From an uncultured Parabacteroides sp. (GTDB taxonomy: Bacteria > Bacteroidota > Bacteroidia > Bacteroidales > Tannerellaceae): a DNA stretch of 28,709 nucleotides. The stretch lies in contig URZO01000053.1 of NCBI GenBank assembly GCA_900552465.1, positions 1-28,709 of the forward strand, given 5' to 3'. Below, piece by piece: positions 14,727 to 22,219 of this stretch. A model generated the notes under the pieces. It was not told the origin of the DNA and made no database searches. It worked only from the letters and a program-made list of their open reading frames with translations. How positions within the stretch are numbered: position 1 is the stretch's first letter; each line of letters starts with the position of its first letter. Made by a program: the position numbers and the translations under genes.

Positions 14727-17700
14727 ATGAGAACGACAAATAAGCCTGTATGGCATTTCTATTTATATTTGATAATCCTGTTGGTTGCCGGAGGTTGTTC
14801 CGATGATGATATCCAGCGTAACAGTTTCGGGTCCACACTGACTGAATCAGGCGATCATCTGATTAGTTCCTTTACTTTGCCCGAAGGTAAGACGGAGTTT
14901 GTTGATGACGACGGAATCATCTATTTCCAACTCCGGTCTTTGAGCGACAATAGTCAGCTTGATTTTGAAGGGCGGTTGAAGCGTACCTCCGGTCTCCTTT
15001 CGTGCGACCTTTTTATCCCTCATGGCCAGGCTATTGTCGACGGAGACTATGTCGTCTGGATACGGAAAGAGGCCGATGGAGACATCTATCCGCAATGTTA
15101 TCGCCTGACATTTCAAGACCACATGGTCTGCGGCGTACAAAGCTCCCTGCATCAATACGACCAATTGGTAGGAGAGGGTACCGATACGAATCCATACTTG
15201 ATTTCCTCTACCGAAGATTTCGCCTATTTGATGCGACAGCTTCTCATGTATGACAGTGACTACGGTAAAGGACAATATTTTAAACAGATATGTAATATCG
15301 ATGCGCCTGTTACCGAATGCCTTTACCAGGGAAACGGTTATAAAAGCGCACCGTTTGCCGGGATATACGATGGTGGCGAAAATAAGATAAGCCCCCTGCG
15401 GTACACCGGGACAAATAATAGTGAGAAAGATTCTTATGTCGGTCTCTTTTCTGCTCTTTATGACGGTGCAGTCATACGAAACCTGAGTATTGGGGACGCG
15501 CATATACAGAAGCCTGCCTCCAAATGCGGTTTGCTGGCAGGAGCAGCACAAGGAAATGTCCGCATTGAAAATGTAACAGTGAGCGGGGAAATAACTACAG
15601 GGGGAGAAATGATCGGAGGTCTGATCGGCTATGCCGAAGGAACTGGGAATACACCGGGTAATCTTACGATTCAAGACGTTAAGGTTGATGTCGGCTTTGT
15701 AGGATGCGGTCCTTATACGGGAGGCCTGATCGGCTGGGCGGAAAATGTCCACATGAACGTAAAAAACATTGGATCTAATTATCCGTTCGGTTCCCTTGAA
15801 GGTGGAGAGCATTCGGGTGGTTTAATCGGTAAATTATATGGTAGAATAGACGCGGATAGTATTCGGTTTGCGCATTCCACAGATGATAGGGATATGGTGA
15901 TTGTCTCCGGAAAAAGCTTTACGGGCGGCCTGATCGGGGAACTTTTTATGACTGGCTCATGCTCTTTAAAAAATGTAACGATTAATTATCCGATCAGCGG
16001 AACTTCCGAAGTGGGTGGCCTGGCCGGGAAGGTTATCTCTGATGGTGCAGCCCCCTATACGTTGGCGATAGACTCGTATCAGTTGCCTTTAGGGAGTCTT
16101 ATGGTCAAAGGGAATAGTTACGTTGGCGGGCTAATCGGGTCTTTGAATCCTCCCGATGGCGGAGGCATCACTTTGCAATTTGCCGGGAACTCATTATTAA
16201 CATCTAATATAGAGGTGGCAGGTGATTATGGCGGAGGCGTTTTAGGGCGTGTCTATAATGCGAATATAGAGTTTCAGACTTCATCTACCCTGACAATAGA
16301 CATAGGGCATATAAATGCGACGTCTCGGGGAGGCGGTTTTGCAGGTTATATGGAATCTTGCGGGACGGTCAATCTCGGTAATGTCCGAATGAGCGGCTAC
16401 ACGGAAGTTAATGCTTTGGAATACGCCGGTGGTTTCGCCGGATCCCTTCTGACTACAACTCTCCAGGGAACGTACAAGCCGGTGTTCAGCCGGACCGATG
16501 TGGTCGTCAATAACTCCGACAAGGCATTCTTTTCAGGGAAAGTGAATAGCGGAGCCCTGTATTCGGGAGCTAAATATGTCGGAGGCCTGGTCGGATGGGC
16601 TGAAAAATCCAGAATCAACGGTTTCTATGTCACCCCTACTGTCACCGGTGTGAACTATGTGGGAGGAATTGCCGGATATATCGTTGATACGCCTGTCGGG
16701 GATTGTGCAAGTAAATGCGGGGTGTTCAATGGCACAGGTTCAGGCTCCGAGGCCTTGGGAGGGCTCATCGGGTATCTGTACAGCGATTGGGCAGAATGTG
16801 GTTACGAGAATCTGATCAACTACTCTTCAGCTGTGATAAGCGGCGGAACGAATGTCGGCGGGATAATCGGCCATGTGGAAAGTAAGGGTACCGGTGCAGT
16901 GATAAAGTTGACGAATGCTGTGAATCTTGGAGATGTGTCGGTGAACATGACGGGCGGCGGTATTGTCGGGTGGTGTTCAGGGAACGGTTCGTTTGAAATT
17001 TATAATGCTGCCAACTATGGGACCATTAAGGGAATACTCGGGGATAAATCTTCCGGATTGGGCGGTATTGCTGGTACGTGCGCCTATCGTACAACAGTCT
17101 ATAACTCGGTGAATCATGGAACCGTTATGACCGGAAGCAATGCCGGATATATGGGCGTAGGCGGCCTGGTCGGCTATTTTAGTGGTGGAAACGGGATGCA
17201 TATCCGGTATTGCTGCAACAGGGGGACAGTCGATTTTCCGAAGTCGAAGGAAGATTACGGTTGTGCAGGCGGTATTTTAGGCAAAGTGGAAGGTGCTAAA
17301 AAAGACGACAACAATCATATCCTGGATTGCTATAATGCCGGCGAAATTAAGGGTCAGCAAGGAGGGGCATCTACGACGAGTGGCGATCATCGAGGCGGCA
17401 TTGCCGGCTCCCTGGGTTCAAACAGTCGCTGCTACCGGGCTGTCAATACGGGGAATGTCGAGAAAGGAAACGGAGCTGTCGGGACAACCGATCTCGTAAC
17501 AAGGGATCTGACACACCTTTATATTCGCAACGGAAGCGGAAAAAATTGGGAGTCCTCGATTGTCAGTGATGCTGATAAAGGTAGGCAAAGTGTATATCAA
17601 GGGTTTGACTTTAATGGAACAAGCGGGCCTGATTACAGGCCAGTATGGAGTTTGGATGATGCCTCTGTAAACAGCGGTTTCCCCTACCTGCATCCGGATA

Positions 17701-17735
17701 GATGTTATTTCCAGGTTGCGAAATACAGCAAATAA
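14727..17735 (+). CDS. GLUG-repeat lipoprotein, paralogue of the preceding gene
   Basis: The 1002-residue protein has a lipoprotein signal ending at Cys24 (LVAGGC) followed by SDDD. The N-terminal domain (about 40-150) has the same plan as its neighbour, ending in GEGTDTNPYLISSTEDFAYL. I count about 19 GLUG units between roughly residues 260 and 930 (e.g. GGLIGYA, GGLIGWA, GGFAGYM, GGIVGWC, GGIAGSL), many preceded by a NxGxVxG-like segment, which suggests one long beta-solenoid. The end (FDFNGT..RPVWSLDD...GFPYL) is the usual cap of such proteins. Unlike its neighbour it has no helical insertion. The gene begins 12 bases after the previous stop, so the pair is co-transcribed. Surface exposure is inferred from the acidic residues after the lipid cysteine; function is unknown. 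Confidence 0.82.
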   Translation: MRTTNKPVWHFYLYLIILLVAGGCSDDDIQRNSFGSTLTESGDHLISSFTLPEGKTEFVDDDGIIYFQLRSLSDNSQLDFEGRLKRTSGLLSCDLFIPHGQAIVDGDYVVWIRKEADGDIYPQCYRLTFQDHMVCGVQSSLHQYDQLVGEGTDTNPYLISSTEDFAYLMRQLLMYDSDYGKGQYFKQICNIDAPVTECLYQGNGYKSAPFAGIYDGGENKISPLRYTGTNNSEKDSYVGLFSALYDGAVIRNLSIGDAHIQKPASKCGLLAGAAQGNVRIENVTVSGEITTGGEMIGGLIGYAEGTGNTPGNLTIQDVKVDVGFVGCGPYTGGLIGWAENVHMNVKNIGSNYPFGSLEGGEHSGGLIGKLYGRIDADSIRFAHSTDDRDMVIVSGKSFTGGLIGELFMTGSCSLKNVTINYPISGTSEVGGLAGKVISDGAAPYTLAIDSYQLPLGSLMVKGNSYVGGLIGSLNPPDGGGITLQFAGNSLLTSNIEVAGDYGGGVLGRVYNANIEFQTSSTLTIDIGHINATSRGGGFAGYMESCGTVNLGNVRMSGYTEVNALEYAGGFAGSLLTTTLQGTYKPVFSRTDVVVNNSDKAFFSGKVNSGALYSGAKYVGGLVGWAEKSRINGFYVTPTVTGVNYVGGIAGYIVDTPVGDCASKCGVFNGTGSGSEALGGLIGYLYSDWAECGYENLINYSSAVISGGTNVGGIIGHVESKGTGAVIKLTNAVNLGDVSVNMTGGGIVGWCSGNGSFEIYNAANYGTIKGILGDKSSGLGGIAGTCAYRTTVYNSVNHGTVMTGSNAGYMGVGGLVGYFSGGNGMHIRYCCNRGTVDFPKSKEDYGCAGGILGKVEGAKKDDNNHILDCYNAGEIKGQQGGASTTSGDHRGGIAGSLGSNSRCYRAVNTGNVEKGNGAVGTTDLVTRDLTHLYIRNGSGKNWESSIVSDADKGRQSVYQGFDFNGTSGPDYRPVWSLDDASVNSGFPYLHPDRCYFQVAKYSK

Positions 17736-17751
17736 ATATAGGACTGCTTTC

Positions 17752-17793
17752 TTTCAGATACGGATCATACGGAAGTGTGATCCGTATTTGAAA
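17752..17793 (+). terminator. 19-bp stem-loop with GGAA tetraloop after the GLUG pair
   Basis: Bases 17752-17770 pair with 17775-17793 (19 pairs, two G-U) around loop GGAA. The core ATACGGATCA / TGATCCGTAT is perfect. It follows the second GLUG gene by 16 bases. The downstream sequence is A-rich rather than U-rich, but the stem is strong enough to suggest termination or RNA 3'-end protection. Its right arm overlaps the region where the metA -33 element would lie. Confidence 0.65.
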
Positions 17794-17801
17794 AAACTCA
17801 C

Positions 17802-17809
17802 TATCTTTG
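17802..17809 (+). promoter_or_regulatory. -7 box of the metA operon
   Basis: TATCTTTG fits TAnnTTTG exactly and lies 28 bases before the metA ATG, giving a leader of about 20 bases, too short for a riboswitch. Confidence 0.6.
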
Positions 17810-17837
17810 TCTTGTATTACGTAATTTAAGAAAGAAC

Positions 17838-18770
17838 ATGCCTTTAAACCTACAGAAGAATTTACCAGCCGTTGAGCTGTTGAAGAAGGAGCACATCTTT
17901 GTGATGGACTCTTTGCGTGCATCCGAACAGGACATCCGCCCGCTGAGGGTTGTCGTGCTGAACCTGATGCCGCTGAAGATCACGACGGAGACGGATCTTG
18001 TCCGCCTGCTGAGTAATACACCGCTACAGGTGGAACTCGACTTTATGAAGATAAAAGGGCATACGCCCAAGAATACGCCGATCGAGCACATGCAGGAGTT
18101 TTACAAGGACTTCGACGAGATGAAAGAAGACTACTACGATGGCATGATCATCACGGGAGCCCCTGTGGAGCAGATGCCGTTCGAGGAGGTGAGCTACTGG
18201 GGCGAGGTGACCGAGATATTCGACTGGGCGCGTACGCATGTGACTTCTACCTTATATATATGTTGGGCGGCGCAGGCAGGGCTGTACCATTTTTACGGCG
18301 TGCCCAAGTATGACCTGCCGGCTAAGATGTTCGGCGTGTTCCGCCATACCCTGCGCGAACCGTATGTGCCGATCTTCCGGGGGTTCGACGATGAGTTCTT
18401 TGTTCCGCACAGCCGGCATACGGAGATACGCCGCGAAGACATCCGTAAAGTGCCTGAACTGACGCTGCTCTCCGAGAGCGAAGAGTCGGGCGTCTATATG
18501 GCGATGGCGCGCGGAGGACGTGAGTTCTTCATCACCGGACATTCCGAGTATTCGCCCTACACGTTGAACGACGAGTATATGCGTGATGTGAACAAAGGCT
18601 TGCCAATCTCCGTTCCCCGCAACTATTACCGTAACAATAATCCGGCCCTCGGCCCGGTGGTGCGTTGGCGCGGGCATGCCAATCTGCTGTTCACTAACTG
18701 GCTGAACTATTACGTCTACCAGGAAACGCCATTCCGGATTGAGGATATCGAACGATTAAAGGATTTATGA
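17838..18770 (+). CDS. metA: Homoserine O-acetyltransferase (MetA family)
   Basis: The 310-residue protein is a full-length MetA: it activates homoserine for methionine synthesis by O-acylation. The catalytic cysteine is Cys142 in TLYICWAAQAG, numbered as in E. coli. Other family segments are LNLMPLKITTETD, FRGFDDEFFVPHSRHTE, and ITGHSEYSPYTL. Residue 111 is glutamate (TGAPVEQM). In characterised MetA proteins Glu111 goes with acetyl-CoA and Gly111 with succinyl-CoA, so I call it an acetyltransferase although many databases would label it succinyltransferase. It heads a three-gene operon; its stop overlaps the U32 start as ATGA. Confidence 0.94.
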   Translation: MPLNLQKNLPAVELLKKEHIFVMDSLRASEQDIRPLRVVVLNLMPLKITTETDLVRLLSNTPLQVELDFMKIKGHTPKNTPIEHMQEFYKDFDEMKEDYYDGMIITGAPVEQMPFEEVSYWGEVTEIFDWARTHVTSTLYICWAAQAGLYHFYGVPKYDLPAKMFGVFRHTLREPYVPIFRGFDDEFFVPHSRHTEIRREDIRKVPELTLLSESEESGVYMAMARGGREFFITGHSEYSPYTLNDEYMRDVNKGLPISVPRNYYRNNNPALGPVVRWRGHANLLFTNWLNYYVYQETPFRIEDIERLKDL

Positions 18771-20599
18771 AACAATCTCCCCGAAGAATAGAACTTCTTT
18801 CTCCCGCCAAGGACCTGCAATGCGGTATCGAGGCAATCAATCATGGAGCCGACGCTGTCTATATCGGTGCCCCGAAGTTCGGTGCCCGGGCGGCTGCCGG
18901 TAACTCGCTCGAGGATATACGCGAGCTTTGCGAGTATGCGCATCTGTATGGCGCCCGTATTTACGTTACGCTTAACACGATCCTGAAAGAGGAAGAGTTG
19001 CAGGAGGCCGAACGGATGATCTGGGACCTCTGGCACGCCGGAACCGATGCCCTGATCGTTCAGGATATGGGGATTACCGGACTAAATCTGCCGCCTATCC
19101 TGCTTCATGCCAGTACGCAGACCGATAACCGCACGCCGGAGAAGGTGAAGTTTCTCGAGTCGGCCGGCTTCACGCAGGTGGTGCTGGCGCGCGAACTCTC
19201 GTTGAACGAGATACGGCGGATCTCGGAAGCGGTGACCGTCCCGTTAGAAGTATTCGTGCATGGTGCCCTGTGTGTCAGCTATAGCGGGCAATGTTATTTG
19301 AGTGCCGCCCTGAGCGGGCGAAGTGCCAACCGGGGAGAATGCGCCCAATACTGCCGCCTTCCTTATACAATGGTGGATGCCGCCGGGACGGAGATCGTTA
19401 GCAATAAACACCTTCTTTCACTGAAAGATATGAACCGCGCCGACCAGTTGGAAGCCCTGCTGGATGCCGGCGTCTCTTCGCTGAAGATAGAAGGGCGGCT
19501 GAAAGATGTCGCCTACGTTAAGAATATCACGGCTTATTACCGCAAGAAGTTAGACGCTGTCCTGTCACGCCGTCCGGAATATTGCCGGGCTTCCGCCGGG
19601 CGGAGCACTTATACTTTCGAGCCGGTAGCCGAGAAGAGCTTTAACCGCGGCTTTACCCCCTTCCTTTTAGAGGGGCGAACGGCCGATATTACCGCCTTCG
19701 ATACGCCTAAGTCACTGGGTGAACCTGTCGGAACGGTCAAGGAGATAAAAGGCGGTTCGTTCACTGTCGCCGGATTGAAACAGTTGAACAACGGAGACGG
19801 GCTTGTCTTCTTCAACCGGCGCGGCGAATTGGAAGGATTCCGCGTGAACAGGGTGGAGGCAAACCGGGTCTTCCCGTTGGAGATGCCTGCGTTGCAGCCG
19901 AAGACCCCGCTCTACCGTAACTTCGACCAGGCTTTCGAGAAAGAGCTTGCCAAGCCTTCCGCCGAACGGAGGTTGTCCGTGCGGATCGAGTTCCTGGACA
20001 ATCCTTTCGGCTTTACGCTCTGCATGGAGGATGAGACAGGCGCCCGCATCATGCTGACCCAACCGTTTGAGAAAGAACCGGCACGCCGTGATCAGCAAGA
20101 CAATATCCGTACGCAGCTTTCCAAACTCGGGAATACGCCTTTCGAGGCATCCGAAGTGACGGTGAGTCTCTCCGAAAACTGGTTTATCCCCTCTTCCCTG
20201 TTGGCAGATATGCGCCGGGCGGGAGTGGAGAAACTGCTGGAAGCCCGCCGCGTACGTTATCCGCGTGAGCTTGCCCGTCGTGTGCAGCCGGCAGAGGTCG
20301 TGCCTTTCCCGGAGCGGCAGTTGAGCTATCTGGGGAATGTCGCCAACGGGAAAGCCCGCTCTTTCTACCAGGATCATGGCGTGGAACAGGTGGAGGCCGC
20401 CTTTGAACTGGCCCCCCGGAAGGATGTCCCGCTGATGTTCACCAAACACTGCTTGCGCTACAGCATGGGCTGGTGTCCTACTTATCAGAAGAAAAGCTCG
20501 CCCTACCGGGAACCCTATTATCTCCTTTATAAAGAGACGCGTCTCAGGCTGCACTTTGACTGCAAACGCTGTCAGATGCAGGTATTCCAGGAAGTATGA
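18767..20599 (+). CDS. Peptidase U32 family protein, RlhA-like
   Basis: The 610-residue protein opens with RIELLSPAKDLQCGIEAINHGADAVYIG, the usual U32 start, and carries the U32 signature EVFVHGALCVSYSGQCYLS (Cys169, Cys176) followed by RGECAQYCRLPY. Its length and C-terminal extension match the E. coli RlhA/YdcP type (653 residues), which hydroxylates a 23S rRNA cytidine, better than the shorter TrhP type. Those enzymes are not true proteases. The C-terminus holds four more cysteines (KHCLRYSMGWC and FDCKRC, about 562-605). Cysteines at 169-197 are candidates for an iron-sulfur cluster. It overlaps metA and the cyclophilin gene by four bases each, so translation is probably coupled. Substrate assignment is inferred. 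Confidence 0.88.
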   Translation: MKQSPRRIELLSPAKDLQCGIEAINHGADAVYIGAPKFGARAAAGNSLEDIRELCEYAHLYGARIYVTLNTILKEEELQEAERMIWDLWHAGTDALIVQDMGITGLNLPPILLHASTQTDNRTPEKVKFLESAGFTQVVLARELSLNEIRRISEAVTVPLEVFVHGALCVSYSGQCYLSAALSGRSANRGECAQYCRLPYTMVDAAGTEIVSNKHLLSLKDMNRADQLEALLDAGVSSLKIEGRLKDVAYVKNITAYYRKKLDAVLSRRPEYCRASAGRSTYTFEPVAEKSFNRGFTPFLLEGRTADITAFDTPKSLGEPVGTVKEIKGGSFTVAGLKQLNNGDGLVFFNRRGELEGFRVNRVEANRVFPLEMPALQPKTPLYRNFDQAFEKELAKPSAERRLSVRIEFLDNPFGFTLCMEDETGARIMLTQPFEKEPARRDQQDNIRTQLSKLGNTPFEASEVTVSLSENWFIPSSLLADMRRAGVEKLLEARRVRYPRELARRVQPAEVVPFPERQLSYLGNVANGKARSFYQDHGVEQVEAAFELAPRKDVPLMFTKHCLRYSMGWCPTYQKKSSPYREPYYLLYKETRLRLHFDCKRCQMQVFQEV

Positions 20600-21438
20600 A
20601 TCAAAAGATATATGTTATGAAAACACAACTGCTTTTATTTTGTGTGGCTTTGTTTGCCTTGGTATCGTGTGCGGAAAAGCCGCTGGACCCGAATAAGCCG
20701 GTCTACGTGACGGTCAGTACTACAATGGGTGATGTGACCGTCCTGCTGTATGACGATACGCCCCTTCACCGCGATAACTTCATCAAACTCTGCCAGTCCG
20801 GCGAGTATAAAGGGATGCTGTTCCATCGTATCATCAAGGACTTTGTTGTGCAAGGCGGCGATCCGGAGAGCAAGGCGCATGAACCCGGTGTCCTTTATGG
20901 AGACGGTGACGGCGGCTATACGGTTCCGGCCGAGATATTGCCGAACCATTTCAACAAACGCGGCGCCCTGATCGACGCCAAGGAGACCGACGATGTGAAC
21001 ATCGAACGCGCTTCCGCCGGAACGCAGTTCTGCTTCGTGCAGGGGAAGAAGCTGACGGATGAAGAGCTGGCGCAGAAGGAAGCCCGCATCAACGAAATAC
21101 GCCGCAACTGGCTGTTCTATACTTTCCAGGACAGATTGAAGAAGCAGGAACCCGCGCTGGCAGCCGACTCGATGAAGACGGAGTTGGAGAACCGCGCCCT
21201 TGTCCTACTGGAAGACACCCTCGATGCGCTGGGCTATTACACGATTCCTGCCGACCGGCGCGAGATATACAAGACAGTCGGAGGCGTTCCGCACCTGGAC
21301 GGCTCGGTCACGATCTTCGGCGAAGTGGTGGACGGCTTCGATATTGTCGAGAAGATGTCGCTTGTCAAGACGGATAAGAACGACCGTCCCCTGAAAGACG
21401 TGATGATAAGATCGACCAGGGTGTTCCAGAAGAACTAA
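20596..21438 (+). CDS. Cyclophilin-type peptidyl-prolyl isomerase, lipoprotein
   Basis: The 280-residue protein is a cyclophilin anchored by a lipoprotein signal (MKTQLLLFCVALFALVSC). Catalytic-fold motifs are visible: FHRIIKDFVVQGGDP (with the active-site Arg), AGTQFCFVQ, and HLDGSVTIFGEVVDG. Between the last two, about 80 residues of charged helix-like sequence (KLTDEELAQKEARINEIRRN onwards to TVGGVP) are inserted; normal single-domain cyclophilins have only a few residues there. It should act in the periplasm or at the outer membrane on exported proteins. The ATG at 20596 overlaps the U32 stop (ATGA); an ATG seven codons later (20617) gives a cleaner signal peptide and may be the true start. 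It is last in the metA operon. Confidence 0.88.
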   Translation: MNQKIYVMKTQLLLFCVALFALVSCAEKPLDPNKPVYVTVSTTMGDVTVLLYDDTPLHRDNFIKLCQSGEYKGMLFHRIIKDFVVQGGDPESKAHEPGVLYGDGDGGYTVPAEILPNHFNKRGALIDAKETDDVNIERASAGTQFCFVQGKKLTDEELAQKEARINEIRRNWLFYTFQDRLKKQEPALAADSMKTELENRALVLLEDTLDALGYYTIPADRREIYKTVGGVPHLDGSVTIFGEVVDGFDIVEKMSLVKTDKNDRPLKDVMIRSTRVFQKN

Positions 21439-21505
21439 CTCGTAAGTAACGAAGAACTAATTCAAAGCATCCCATGAACTGATCGTTGGATAGGCATGGA
21501 GTGTT

Positions 21506-21594
21506 GATACCCTCTACATGGTATAAGGAATACGGTGTAGAGGGTATCGTCTATTAGGTGTACACCGTATCGCATATACCCTCTACAGGGTATT
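21506..21594. repeat. Nested inverted/direct repeat cluster between convergent genes
   Basis: GATACCCTCTACA (21506-21518) is repeated in inverted form as TGTAGAGGGTATC (21536-21548) and again in direct form as ATACCCTCTACA (21576-21587). Separately, ATACGGTGTA (21530-21539) pairs with TACACCGTAT (21561-21570), and ATACCCT-CTAC-AGGGTAT (21576-21593) is a short hairpin by itself. Several stems share bases, so they exclude one another. It lies between the ends of the cyclophilin and cupin genes and may act as terminator or be a REP-like palindromic element. Confidence 0.75.
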
Positions 21595-21639
21595 ATCAGT
21601 CTCTGCTTATGAAAGGATTACTTCCTGGTAGTCTGATGA

Positions 21640-22122
21640 TTACTTCATAAGGACTTTGCACTTAGTTGTCAATAGCTCCATATATCTCCTGACTGCTTCC
21701 GTCTCTTCCGGCGCCGGGCTCCAGGGGGCAAAGTTATCCGCGGAGAGCGGGACGAACGGGCCTTCTTTAATCTCATAGATAACGGAACCGGATTCCAGAA
21801 CCAGCAGGCTGTGCCAGGTTCCGGCCTTTATTTCCGCGCCATATATTCTTTCTTTAGGGTCGAGTATCTGTATCCGGCTGACATTTCCGTCGTCATCAAA
21901 AAGAAACACGGCTACCCGGCCGCGTAGTAAAAGGAATATCTCGTCCTTGTCGGGGTCGAGGTGGCGGTGCGGTCTTAAGTAAGTGCCCAGCTCCAGTGCA
22001 TTGAGCATCCGGTTGACAGGGTCGTCCAGGCGCTCATGGAAATTATGGTTCATACGCAGGCGGGGCGACTGTTTCGCCCGCTCGGTTGTCTCGTTCAGTA
22101 AAGCTTCGTTTATGAGTATCAT
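21640..22122 (-). CDS. WbuC-type cupin metalloprotein
   Basis: The 160-residue protein is a single cupin domain of the WbuC family. Metal-binding residues are visible in YLRPHRHLDPDKDEIFLLLRG (two His and a Glu) and in the second cupin motif AGTWHSLLVLES. An N-terminal segment (LLNETTERAKQSPRLRMNHNFH) and the WSPAPEE tail match the family, whose members usually sit in O-antigen or capsule loci; here no such genes are near. The biochemical function of WbuC is not known to me. The gene is transcribed away from the hybrid sensor gene. A weak -7 box (TACATTAG, minus 22154-22147) lies 25 bases upstream. Confidence 0.85.
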   Translation of the reverse strand: MILINEALLNETTERAKQSPRLRMNHNFHERLDDPVNRMLNALELGTYLRPHRHLDPDKDEIFLLLRGRVAVFLFDDDGNVSRIQILDPKERIYGAEIKAGTWHSLLVLESGSVIYEIKEGPFVPLSADNFAPWSPAPEETEAVRRYMELLTTKCKVLMK

Positions 22123-22165
22123 GTGAATAATTGATTTGTAGGACTGCTAATGTACGAAATAATTA

Positions 22166-22196
22166 TTGGCTGGTATGCCATTTCTCCGTACATTTG
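22166..22196 (+). promoter_or_regulatory. Promoter of the hybrid two-component gene
   Basis: TTG (22166-22168) and TACATTTG (22189-22196) are separated by 20 bases, a full match to the Bacteroidetes -33/-7 pattern. The TTG could be misread as a start codon in frame with the downstream gene; as promoter it places the RNA start near 22203 and the true ATG at 22220. Confidence 0.72.
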
Positions 22197-22219
22197 CAGA
22201 AACCTGTAAACAAAAAACA

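Noticed and set aside
14847..15812. Long open frame (321 codons) on the minus strand inside the second GLUG gene
   Set aside because: It is antisense to an evident lipoprotein; its translation has no recognisable domain, and its openness follows from the codon pattern of the real gene.
11817..17735. CRISPR or DNA tandem repeats in the GLUG region
   Set aside because: The periodicity is at protein level (GGIxG units) with divergent codons and variable spacing, not identical DNA repeats with spacers.
17736..17837. Possible SAM-II (metA) riboswitch in front of metA
   Set aside because: The -7 box at 17802-17809 leaves only about 20 transcribed bases before the ATG, too short for the aptamer, and the only structure is a plain long hairpin upstream of the promoter.
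19712..20554. 280-codon open frame antisense to the U32 gene
   Set aside because: It lies opposite a clear U32 protein, is rich in His/Arg/Phe as expected for an antisense shadow of a GC-richer gene, and shows no known motif.
21429..21460. 10-base direct repeat GAAGAACTAA at and just after the cyclophilin stop
   Set aside because: Two short copies 22 bp apart are most simply a small local duplication; nothing else supports a function.
21506..21548. Invertible promoter flanked by 13-bp inverted repeats
   Set aside because: The enclosed segment is only 17 bases, has no promoter and lies between gene ends; no invertase gene is present in the window.
21607..21650. 7-bp inverted repeat TTATGAA/TTCATAA and direct GATTACTT repeats at the cupin gene end
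   Set aside because: Short, AT-rich and partly coding; within chance expectation.
22166..22219. In-frame TTG as start of the hybrid sensor
   Set aside because: It is the -33 element of a well-formed promoter; the RNA start would lie downstream of it, and the ATG at 22220 gives a proper signal peptide.
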